This document shows, one piece after another, positions 1 to 5,672 of a stretch of 8,766 nucleotides of DNA. Under the pieces are notes generated by a model. The model saw nothing but the letters and a program-made list of their open reading frames with translations, was not told the DNA's origin and ran no database searches. This DNA comes from Oscillospiraceae bacterium. GTDB taxonomy: Bacteria; Bacillota; Clostridia; Oscillospirales; Oscillospiraceae. Both the position numbers and the translations under genes were made by a program. The stretch covers positions 1-8,766 of the forward strand of contig JAQUZL010000085.1 in NCBI GenBank assembly GCA_028691385.1, given 5' to 3'. Every line of letters begins with the position of its first letter. Within the stretch, counting starts at the first letter, position 1.

Positions 1-315
1 CACCAGCAAAAACACACAGCCGTTTTGCTTGTCCGAATCGCCGACGCCCCACTGATTGATCAGCTCGTAGGCGTATTCCTCCGCGTCCAAATCGTTGAGA
101 TAATCAATGGTAACCACGGCAATTTCGCCGCCGCAGAGCGTCTTGAGGCTGCCGGACGCGGTGACAATATGATTTTCCGTATCCGCCGAAAGCACATTTG
201 CATAGTCCGCCACATACAGTGCTTCGGTCGGTTCCACCACCGCTGTGCCGGCCGCCGCCGTCAAAGACAGCAGCAGCATGAGCGCGGTCAGCAGCAGGGC
301 AAATCGTTTTCTCAT
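1..315 (-). CDS. TPM-domain (YgcG-like) exported protein, N-terminal part, cut by window edge
   Basis: Only the first 105 residues are in the window; the reading frame is open at base 1. The protein starts with a classic signal peptide: basic MRKR, a Leu-rich core at about residues 5-19, and small residues (TAAAGTA) near 19-25. It is followed by the start of a TPM domain (Pfam TPM_phosphatase; YgcG/Psb32/MOLO1 family). Visible family marks are VADYANVLS at 35-43, the strand EIAVVTID at 64-71, and the helix EEYAYELINQWGVGD at 79-93 leading into the NGCVFLLV strand. The domain is expected outside the membrane or anchored to it. Its biochemical role is not settled; phosphatase activity was reported for the plant relative. 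The ATG shares the bases ATGA with the stop of the LemA-like gene, so the two are probably translationally coupled. LemA-TPM pairs are common in bacteria, which supports the call. The C-terminal half, often a second membrane segment plus a Gly-rich tail, cannot be seen. Confidence 0.85.
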   Translation of the reverse strand, partial: MRKRFALLLTALMLLLSLTAAAGTAVVEPTEALYVADYANVLSADTENHIVTASGSLKTLCGGEIAVVTIDYLNDLDAEEYAYELINQWGVGDSDKQNGCVFLLV

Positions 316-863
316 GCAAACGCCTCCAATTCCCGCAGCCCGGTGAGCGGCGCAAGCGTCCGCGCCGGAAGCGCGCCCAGTACGCCCGTGTTAAAGGCGC
401 TGACTGCGCTGTTAAAATAAGCCGACTCGTGGGCAATGGTCATCTGCTTGGAGTCAAAGTTGCCAAGCTCCCGATCCCAGGCGCTCTTGTCCGCCCCTGC
501 CTGTGTGAGCGCAGTATCCAGCACATAGACCGCCGCAGAAAGCGCCTCATTGGCCGCATAAAGCCCGGCATAATCGGAAGAGCCGGTGAGCCAGTCCAGA
601 TCCGCTCTTGCGTCTGACACCGCCGAAACCGCATCGTCCGGCGCGTCCTGTGCCCGCGCGATTTTCATCAGGTTTTGGGCATACTCCAGCCGCTTGCCAA
701 GATCATAGGCAATGCCGTAGCCGTCGCCCGTGCCATTTTGAAAGAGATTCCGCACTGCGGCGGCCTGTGCGCGAACCGAGCGGCCGACGCCAAACAAGCT
801 GCCCGCCACCACGATCAGTGCCAACGCCAACGCCGCAAGTTTTCTGTTATAAGCCAGTGACAA
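312..863 (-). CDS. LemA-family membrane-anchored protein (divergent)
   Basis: A 183-aa protein with one N-terminal hydrophobic segment (about residues 8-26) and then a helical soluble domain, as in LemA (Pfam PF04011; usually about 180-200 aa). The family signature is at the C-terminal end: a helix with E-SAYFNSAVSAFNTGV (146-160) matches the LemA consensus E-x-x-R-x-YN-x-AV-x-x-YN-x-x-I, followed by a short tail rich in Leu, Pro and Gly. The LemA core is degenerate: the Arg before YN is Ala, and the usual FP after the second YN is replaced by GALPAR. It is best treated as a divergent member. The predicted start is TTG at 863, because the nearby ATG (870) is in another frame and stops after seven codons. 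It lies 18 nt after the TelA stop and overlaps the TPM gene by 4 nt. LemA proteins are thought to be envelope proteins with the helical domain exposed; no enzymatic role is known. Confidence 0.75.
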   Translation of the reverse strand: MSLAYNRKLAALALALIVVAGSLFGVGRSVRAQAAAVRNLFQNGTGDGYGIAYDLGKRLEYAQNLMKIARAQDAPDDAVSAVSDARADLDWLTGSSDYAGLYAANEALSAAVYVLDTALTQAGADKSAWDRELGNFDSKQMTIAHESAYFNSAVSAFNTGVLGALPARTLAPLTGLRELEAFA

Positions 864-870
864 GTTTCAT

Positions 871-877
871 TTCCTTT
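871..877 (-). promoter_or_regulatory. Ribosome binding site that fixes the TTG start of the LemA-like gene
   Basis: On the minus strand AAAGGAA lies 7 nt before a TTG codon at 861-863. An ATG (868-870) directly abuts the site, too close to use it well, and opens only a 7-residue out-of-frame peptide. The Shine-Dalgarno spacing and the reading frame both favour TTG as the true start. Confidence 0.55.
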
Positions 878-881
878 CCCG

Positions 882-2045
882 TTACGCGCGTGTCTGCAGC
901 AGCTTTTCGCGCAGCGTGCCCTCGATCTGCCGCAGCTGGGTTTCGGCCTCGGCTCGCTTCTGGCGACCCTCGGTCTGAATCTTCAGCACCTCGTCCAGCG
1001 TGGAAATGAGCTGCTCGTTGGTATGGCGCACGGTTTCAATGTCCACAATCGCGCGCTCGGACTCCTTGGCCGTTTCAATGGTCGCCGTTTTAAGAATGTC
1101 GGCGTTTTTGGTCAGCAGCTCGTTGGTGAGATCCGACACCGCGCGCTGCGCCTTGATGGCCTGCTGCGAATGGGCAATGCCCAGCGCCAGCACCATCTGG
1201 GATTTCCACAGCGGGATGGTGTTCACCAGCGAGGTCTGGATTTTCTCGGAGATCAGGGTGTCGTTATTCTGCACCATGCGAATCTGCGGCCCCATTTGCA
1301 GAGAAATGACGCGGGTCAGCTCCAAATCGTGGAGCTTTTTTTCAAAGCGGTCGCACTGATTGGCAAAATCGTTGGCCTTCTGCGCATCATCCGGCTGCCC
1401 GGACTGCTGGGCGTCGCGCTGCATCTGGGGCAGGGTCACCGTGCGCGCCTGGGTGAGCGTTTGCCGACCGGCCAGAATATACATGGTGAGCTGCTTGAAA
1501 TACTCCAGATTTTTGTCGTACATCTGGTCAAGCAGCGCAACGTCCTTCAGCAGGGTCAGCTGATGGTTTTCAAGACTCCGGGCAATGGTCTCCACATTGC
1601 TCTCCACCTTGGAATATTTGCTCTTCATGGCATTAATATTGTCGCCCGCCTTGCGGAACAGGCCAAACAGCCCCTTGCGCTCGTCGGTCGCTTCAAAGCT
1701 GCGCAGCTCTGAAACCAGCCCGGTCAGCATCTGGCCGACCTCGCCCATGTCCTTGGTGCGCACGGATTCCAACGCCGCTTCAGAAAAATCGGCGATATTT
1801 TTCTGCGCGGCCGCGCCGTATTGCAGCACCTGATTGGAATTGCTGATGTCGATTTTCTCTGCGAAGTCCCGCACCGCCTGCTGCTCTTTTTCCGAGAGCT
1901 GGCGCATCTCCGGGCCTGCCTGCGGCGTCTTTTCCGGCTGCTGCGTCTGGGCTAGGGCGGATTCCTGCGTCACCTCCAGCGTGGGAATTTCATCCCCGGT
2001 CAGTTCCGGGGCAAGGGTCAGCTTGGGAATGTTTTCATCCATCAT
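882..2045 (-). CDS. telA: TelA/YaaN-family toxic anion resistance protein
   Basis: A soluble, almost entirely helical 387-aa protein of the TelA family (Pfam PF05816; KlaA/TelA of plasmid RK2, YaaN of Bacillus subtilis), close to the usual 360-400 aa. The N-terminal 50 residues are acidic, Pro/Gln-rich and probably disordered. The conserved body follows: a VLQYGAAAQKNIADFSEAAL block near 73-92, the MYDKNLEYFKQLTMYILAG helix near 175-193, and the most conserved block QIRMVQNNDTLISEKIQTSL near 254-273 with the following IPLWKSQMVLAL. The last 60 residues (AEAETQLRQIEGTLREKL) are coiled-coil-like. I chose ATG 2045 because AGGAG (2052-2056) is 6 nt upstream; the TTG three bases before is too close, and ATG 2042 is also possible. 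It follows xpaC by 24 nt, the same pairing as xpaC-yaaN in Bacillus. Some family members are linked to tellurite and antimicrobial tolerance, but the chromosomal copies have no proven mechanism. Confidence 0.93.
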   Translation of the reverse strand: MMDENIPKLTLAPELTGDEIPTLEVTQESALAQTQQPEKTPQAGPEMRQLSEKEQQAVRDFAEKIDISNSNQVLQYGAAAQKNIADFSEAALESVRTKDMGEVGQMLTGLVSELRSFEATDERKGLFGLFRKAGDNINAMKSKYSKVESNVETIARSLENHQLTLLKDVALLDQMYDKNLEYFKQLTMYILAGRQTLTQARTVTLPQMQRDAQQSGQPDDAQKANDFANQCDRFEKKLHDLELTRVISLQMGPQIRMVQNNDTLISEKIQTSLVNTIPLWKSQMVLALGIAHSQQAIKAQRAVSDLTNELLTKNADILKTATIETAKESERAIVDIETVRHTNEQLISTLDEVLKIQTEGRQKRAEAETQLRQIEGTLREKLLQTRA

Positions 2046-2069
2046 CAATCGCTCCTTTTTATCGAACCG

Positions 2070-2708
2070 TTAAAAATCCTTCTGTTGGGTCAAGCCGCTG
2101 GATTGCAGCATGGCCTCCATCACCTGAATGTCGGCGGTAATGTCCATCACGTCCGCCTCATACAGCGCGTCAAGCTGCTTGCGAAAAGCAACCACCACAG
2201 TGCCGAGCAGCTGCTCGATGCGCGCCATGGCCGCACGAACATTTTCTCCCTTGCTACGCTGCTGATACATGCTCTGGTATTTTTCCAGCAGCGTGCACGT
2301 GGTGGGCAGATAATAATCGAGAAAGCGACGAATCTGCGGCAGCTGCTTTTCGTCCGCCTGCACCTTATCAAATATCTGACCGGCAAGCGATTCCAGCTCG
2401 CCCAGCTGCTGGGTGAATCCGGCGTCCGGCACTGCGTCGTTGATGGCGCGGATTTTTTTGAGATCGTTCCGGCCGGAAACAATCACCGCGTCCAGTTCCC
2501 GGTTTCCGGTGTTCGGGGCGGCGTCCGGCACGGTGATCGTCTTACTCGGACACACCTTGCCAAGCGCCAGATAGCAAGCCGCGCACGCAGCCGCGCACAA
2601 TCCAAAATGCCACAGCTTGTACATCGGCGCAAACGCGCTCCACGCAAGCCACAGCCCGCCGGCCGCCCAAATCGGGATGGCGGAACGCTTTTTCACTTCT
2701 TTTTTCAT
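2070..2708 (-). CDS. xpaC: XpaC-family membrane protein (5-bromo-4-chloroindolyl phosphate hydrolysis family)
   Basis: A 212-aa protein with a basic N-terminus (MKKEVKKR), two hydrophobic segments (about 11-28 and 33-50, the second rich in Ala and Cys), and a cytosolic helical domain. The domain contains the XpaC family region, with RRFLDYYLPTTCTLLEKYQ at 127-145 as the clearest mark, and continues through a helix ending in MDITADIQVMEAML. Length and layout fit Pfam PF10112 (XpaC). The family name comes from an X-phosphate hydrolysis phenotype; no phosphatase catalytic motif is visible, so an enzymatic role should not be assumed. The ATG start has AGGAGCG 7 nt upstream. It is the first gene of the operon with the TelA, LemA and TPM genes, as in xpaC-yaaN of Bacillus subtilis, which makes the family call firmer than sequence alone. 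Confidence 0.9.
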   Translation of the reverse strand: MKKEVKKRSAIPIWAAGGLWLAWSAFAPMYKLWHFGLCAAACAACYLALGKVCPSKTITVPDAAPNTGNRELDAVIVSGRNDLKKIRAINDAVPDAGFTQQLGELESLAGQIFDKVQADEKQLPQIRRFLDYYLPTTCTLLEKYQSMYQQRSKGENVRAAMARIEQLLGTVVVAFRKQLDALYEADVMDITADIQVMEAMLQSSGLTQQKDF

Positions 2709-2751
2709 AGACCGCTCCTATCTGCCGGATTGATGCATTGATATTCAGTTT

Positions 2752-2780
2752 ATTTTATGCTTCCTTCCCGATAAAGTCAA
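2752..2780 (-). promoter_or_regulatory. Sigma-A-type promoter of the xpaC-telA-lemA-TPM operon
   Basis: On the minus strand: -35 TTGACT (2775-2780), exactly 17 bp spacer, -10 TAAAAT (2752-2757). The predicted start is near 2745, leaving about a 37-nt leader before the xpaC ATG. It matches 10 of 12 consensus bases. No operator palindrome is evident. Confidence 0.75.
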
Positions 2781-2797
2781 GAATCTTGCCAGCGCAA

Positions 2798-2826
2798 TTG
2801 ACACTGAGCGCTTTCGGCATTATGAT
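2798..2826 (+). promoter_or_regulatory. Sigma-A-type promoter of rpe and the DUF975 gene
   Basis: TTGACA (2798-2803), 17 bp spacer, TATGAT (2821-2826): a perfect -35 and a 5/6 -10. It is back to back with the xpaC promoter, with only 17 bp between the two -35 boxes. The predicted transcription start is near 2833, giving a leader of about 140 nt before rpe. Confidence 0.75.
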
Positions 2827-2838
2827 GGTGAAAATGGC

Positions 2839-2870
2839 CAATGGGGCTGCCCGCCGGGCAGCCCCTATTG
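2839..2870 (+). repeat. Strong GC hairpin at the 5' end of the rpe leader
   Basis: A perfect 10-bp inverted repeat, GGGGCTGCCC (2843-2852) and GGGCAGCCCC (2856-2865) around a GCC loop, extended by CAAT/ATTG with one bulged T. No U-run follows and no gene ends upstream on this strand, so it is not an ordinary terminator. It begins only about 6 nt after the predicted start of the rpe transcript. It could be a 5'-stabilising stem, part of a regulatory leader, or a copy of a dispersed palindromic repeat. Function unknown. Confidence 0.65.
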
Positions 2871-2961
2871 TAAGCGGCCGCAATCCTGCGCGGGAGGAGC
2901 CTTCCGCATGCGCGCCGCATACTCTTTTCTATGCCGCAACCGGTCAGTTTGTGTCAAATTC

Positions 2962-2967
2962 AGGAGG
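2962..2967 (+). promoter_or_regulatory. Ribosome binding site that fixes the rpe start
   Basis: A perfect AGGAGG lies 7 nt before the ATG at 2975. The reading frame stays open upstream to 2738, but the upstream stretch contains the promoter and the hairpin and lacks epimerase sequence, so translation starts here. Confidence 0.85.
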
Positions 2968-2974
2968 TTTTTCG

Positions 2975-3628
2975 ATGATTAAAATTGCCCCATCCATTCT
3001 TTCCGCCGACTTTGTCAATCTTGAGCGCGATATTTCCCGTGTCGCACAGGCAGGCGCGGACTATATCCATGTCGACGTGATGGACGGACTGTTTGTCCCA
3101 AATATTACCATTGGTATCCCCGTGGTCGCCGCCATCAAGCGCATCAGCGCAAAGCCCTTAGACGTGCATCTGATGATTGACCGTCCCATTCGCTACATTT
3201 CCCAGTTCTGCCAGGCCGGCGCAGACATTCTCACCATCCACACCGAGTCGGACACAATGGAAAACACGGTGTCCGCGCTGAAGCAGATTCGTGCCTGCGG
3301 TGCGCGCGCGGCCGTGTCCGTCAAGCCCGGCACGCCCGCCGAGGAAGCCATTCGCTATCTTCCCTATTGTGACATGGTGCTGGTGATGACCGTGGAACCG
3401 GGCTTTGGCGGGCAGTCGTTCATGGCGGATATGATGCCCAAGGTCGCCGCCATCCGCGCGGCCATCGACCGCGACGCGCCCGGCTGCGAGCTTGAGGTGG
3501 ACGGCGGCGTAAATCTCAGCACCGCCAAAGCCTGCATTGCCGCCGGCGCCAACGTGCTGGTGGCGGGCAGCGCGCTGTTCAAGGCGGAAAACCTTGCTGC
3601 CTTCATCGCTGCCGCCCGGACGGTGTAA
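2975..3628 (+). CDS. rpe: Ribulose-phosphate 3-epimerase
   Basis: Interconverts D-ribulose 5-phosphate and D-xylulose 5-phosphate in the cytosolic non-oxidative pentose phosphate pathway. The 217-aa TIM barrel is the normal family length (about 215-225). The opening IAPSILSADF (4-13) is diagnostic. All metal ligands are visible: His32 and Asp34 in HVDVMDG, His65 in DVHLMI, and Asp176 in EVDGGV. Asp34 and Asp176 are also the acid/base pair. The phosphate-binding loops are present as VEPGFGGQ (140-147), GGVN (177-180) and VAGSALF near the end. The loop often written NPGTP is KPGTP here. The gene has its own promoter and an unusual structured leader, and is followed after one base by the DUF975 gene, so the two are co-transcribed. 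A closely related hexulose or allulose-phosphate epimerase cannot be wholly excluded, but the motif set favours Rpe. Confidence 0.96.
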   Translation: MIKIAPSILSADFVNLERDISRVAQAGADYIHVDVMDGLFVPNITIGIPVVAAIKRISAKPLDVHLMIDRPIRYISQFCQAGADILTIHTESDTMENTVSALKQIRACGARAAVSVKPGTPAEEAIRYLPYCDMVLVMTVEPGFGGQSFMADMMPKVAAIRAAIDRDAPGCELEVDGGVNLSTAKACIAAGANVLVAGSALFKAENLAAFIAAARTV

Positions 3629-3629
3629 C

Positions 3630-4430
3630 ATGGACATTCCAAAGCTTCGAGCGGACGCCCGGCGCACCCTGCAGGGCAGACCGCACGCCAAAGTATTGTG
3701 GCTGTTTTTGCTGCTTGGCGAGATCCCGTTTCTGTTTTACCTGCTGAGCTACGCGGCAAACCTGTTCATTCAGGCCATTCCGGGCGGGCTGAATGCCCGC
3801 GGGACGCTATCCACTCTCGCCGCCGTTTCCTCGGCGCTGTATATCATCTATTTTGTCGGGGTGCTGGCTGCGCAGCTGCTGAACTATGGCTTTGCCGCCT
3901 ACCTTCTGAAGCTGTGCCGGGGCAAAAACGGCTCCAAGGCAGACCTGTTTGTCGCCTTTCGGCGGCTCGGGCACTTTGTGGGGCTGTTTCTCATGACCTT
4001 TGTGCTGGAAATGCTGTGGTCGTTTCTGCTCATTATTCCCGGTATCATTGCCATCTATCGGTACAGTCAGGCCGTGTTTCTCATGGTGGACGACCCCGAA
4101 CTCACGCCGGGCGAGGCCATCGCCAAGTCTGCGCGCATGACCGCCGGCCACAAGGGCGAGCTGTTCCGTCTGGATCTTTGCTACTGGTATTATTTTGTGC
4201 TGCTCAATGTGGCGGCCGGCACGATTTACCTTTATAACCTTTCCGCTGTGGCTGCGCTGGGGCAGGAAATGCTGCTGGCGCTGCTCTGCGGGGGCGAGGT
4301 ACTGGGCTTTCTCGTCAGCTTTTGGCTGGTGAGCGAGGTGAGCGCCGTTCGCGCCAACGCCTACCGCGCGCTGCGCGGCGAATACGCCGAAGCGCCCGAA
4401 ACGGCGCGAACTGCCGATATGCAGGACTAA
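3630..4430 (+). CDS. DUF975-family polytopic membrane protein
   Basis: A 266-aa integral membrane protein. The start fits the DUF975 pattern: LRADARRTLQGR (6-17) corresponds to the usual L-R-x-x-A-R-x-x-L-x-G. Hydrophobic segments lie at about 21-47, 63-92, 115-145, 185-205 and 213-238. Between the third and fourth is the family hallmark, a cytosolic loop YRYSQAVFLMVDDPELTPGEA (143-163), followed by SARMTAGHKGELFRLDL (167-183). The pattern Y-S-x-x-x-F-x-x-x-D-x-P-x-x-x-x-x-E-A-I-x-x-S plus G-H-K-x-x-L-F is typical. The ATG lies one base after the rpe stop, so translation is probably coupled; no separate ribosome binding site stands out inside rpe. Function of the family is unknown. The link to rpe may only be positional. 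The gene ends right before a strong terminator. Confidence 0.88.
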   Translation: MDIPKLRADARRTLQGRPHAKVLWLFLLLGEIPFLFYLLSYAANLFIQAIPGGLNARGTLSTLAAVSSALYIIYFVGVLAAQLLNYGFAAYLLKLCRGKNGSKADLFVAFRRLGHFVGLFLMTFVLEMLWSFLLIIPGIIAIYRYSQAVFLMVDDPELTPGEAIAKSARMTAGHKGELFRLDLCYWYYFVLLNVAAGTIYLYNLSAVAALGQEMLLALLCGGEVLGFLVSFWLVSEVSAVRANAYRALRGEYAEAPETARTADMQD

Positions 4431-4432
4431 CC

Positions 4433-4475
4433 AAAATCCCGCCACACCAGAGCTGGTACGGCGGGATTTTTCTAT
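4433..4475. terminator. Rho-independent terminator between convergent DUF975 and alcohol dehydrogenase genes
   Basis: An 11-bp perfect stem, AAAATCCCGCC (4433-4443) with GGCGGGATTTT (4460-4470), with an inner ACCA/TGGT pairing, followed on the plus strand by a T-rich tract (TTTTTCTATATTTT). It clearly ends the rpe-DUF975 transcript. Read on the minus strand the tail is only four T, so it would be a weaker stop for the alcohol dehydrogenase operon, whose stop codon is 9 nt away. Confidence 0.88.
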
Positions 4476-4478
4476 ATT

Positions 4479-5657
4479 TTATTGATGCAGCGCCGCTTCG
4501 AGTATCGCCGTGACCGCTTCCGGCGTCACGGTGACCGGGTTGAGCGGCAGCAGCCGGTAGCCCATGGTTCCCTCCACAATTGCAGGGAACATCTCCGCCT
4601 TCACGCCCAGCGCCGCAAGATCCTTGGGGATCGCGATGGCGCGCGAGAGCTTGCGCACTGCCTCCACCGCACACGCAGCCGCCTGCTCGGCAGGCAGACC
4701 CGCTACGTCCGCGCCCAGCGCGGACGCAATCCATGCAAGCCGCGTCGTCGCGCCCGGCAGGTTATACGCCATCACATAGGGCAGCATCACCGCGTTGGTT
4801 TCGCCGTGGGAGCTGTGGGCGATGCCGCCGATGGACTGGGAAATGCCGTGCACCGCGCCCAGTCCGCCGTTCAAAAACGCCGCCGCGCCCAAGGTGGACG
4901 CCAGCGCCATGGCGCTTCTGGTTTCCAAGTTTTCGCCGTCCGTCACCGCGCGCTGCAGGTTTTCGCCCACAAGGCGGATGCATTTTTCGGCATAGGCGTC
5001 GCTGATGGGATTGGCGTTTTTGGAAACATAGGCCTCGATGGCATGGGTCAGTGCGTCCATGCCGGTGTAAGCCGTCACCTTGGGCGGAATGCCAAGGTGC
5101 AGCGACGGGTCAATGACCGCATAGCGCGGAATGATCTCCTCGTGAGAGATGGACAGCTTGGTCTGCTTCACTGTGTCGTCCACCACGCTGGCCGCCGTCA
5201 CCTCGCTGCCGCTGCCTGCCGTGGTGGGCACGGCGATGAGCGGCGTGGGATGGCGCGTGATCGTTCTGCTGCCGCCAAACAGGTAATCGCGGACGCTGCC
5301 CTCGTTGGTCGCCACGACGCACAGCGCCTTGGCCATGTCGATCACCGCGCCGCCGCCCAGCGCGATCACAACGCCGGGCTTTGCCGCGCGAATGGCAGGC
5401 GCAACGCGGTCGATGGTGTCGCAGTCCGGCTCGCCGGTCACCGCATCGCACACGCTGACCGTGAGATTTTCCTGCTCGAGTGCCTGGCAGATGGCGTCAT
5501 GCGCCGGAAGATGCGCGCCGTAGGTCACCAGCAGCACGGACGTAACGTGCTCCGGCAGCAGCGCCTTTGCCAGCGGCGCAAGCTTCCGCGCCGCACCGTT
5601 TTCAAACACGATCTTGGACGGCAGCTTCGCCGTGAAGTTTTTTTCTGACAGATTCAT
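4479..5657 (-). CDS. Iron-containing (group III) alcohol dehydrogenase
   Basis: NAD(P)-dependent interconversion of an alcohol and an aldehyde or ketone, in the cytosol. At 392 aa it has normal family length (Pfam Fe-ADH). The N-terminal dinucleotide-binding half shows GGGAVIDMAK (101-110) and TTAGSGSE (145-152). The C-terminal helical half carries the metal site: Asp201 and His205 in GMDALTHAIEAY, His270 in GAVHG, and His284 in SSHGETNAVMLP, matching the four ligands known from E. coli FucO. The ATG has GGAGG 7 nt upstream. It lies 15 nt after the flavoenzyme stop, so both are one operon under the same promoter. Oddity: the His four residues after the third ligand, common in the family (VHxxAH), is Gln274 here. 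Substrate cannot be read from sequence; butanol, propanediol, lactaldehyde and hydroxybutyrate enzymes share this fold. Context suggests a carbonyl product or substrate of the partner ene-reductase (inference). Confidence 0.93.
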   Translation of the reverse strand: MNLSEKNFTAKLPSKIVFENGAARKLAPLAKALLPEHVTSVLLVTYGAHLPAHDAICQALEQENLTVSVCDAVTGEPDCDTIDRVAPAIRAAKPGVVIALGGGAVIDMAKALCVVATNEGSVRDYLFGGSRTITRHPTPLIAVPTTAGSGSEVTAASVVDDTVKQTKLSISHEEIIPRYAVIDPSLHLGIPPKVTAYTGMDALTHAIEAYVSKNANPISDAYAEKCIRLVGENLQRAVTDGENLETRSAMALASTLGAAAFLNGGLGAVHGISQSIGGIAHSSHGETNAVMLPYVMAYNLPGATTRLAWIASALGADVAGLPAEQAAACAVEAVRKLSRAIAIPKDLAALGVKAEMFPAIVEGTMGYRLLPLNPVTVTPEAVTAILEAALHQ

Positions 5658-5672
5658 GTTGACCCCTCCCCT

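Noticed and set aside
882..2045. Proven tellurite resistance locus
   Set aside because: No TerC, TerD, TerZ or TehB-type genes accompany it. TelA is a family name, and chromosomal YaaN-type members have no settled role.
2839..2870. Rho-independent terminator
   Set aside because: The stem is strong but there is no U-run on either strand, and no gene reads into it from upstream.
2738..2974. N-terminal extension of rpe by 79 codons, or a leader peptide
   Set aside because: The extension overlaps both promoters and the hairpin, has no epimerase similarity, and no stop separates it from rpe. The perfect AGGAGG before ATG 2975 gives a normal-length enzyme.
4482..5648. A 388-codon plus-strand frame opposite the alcohol dehydrogenase
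   Set aside because: Same shadow effect: Arg/His/Gln-rich low-complexity translation, no credible ribosome binding site, and the opposite strand has a complete Fe-ADH.
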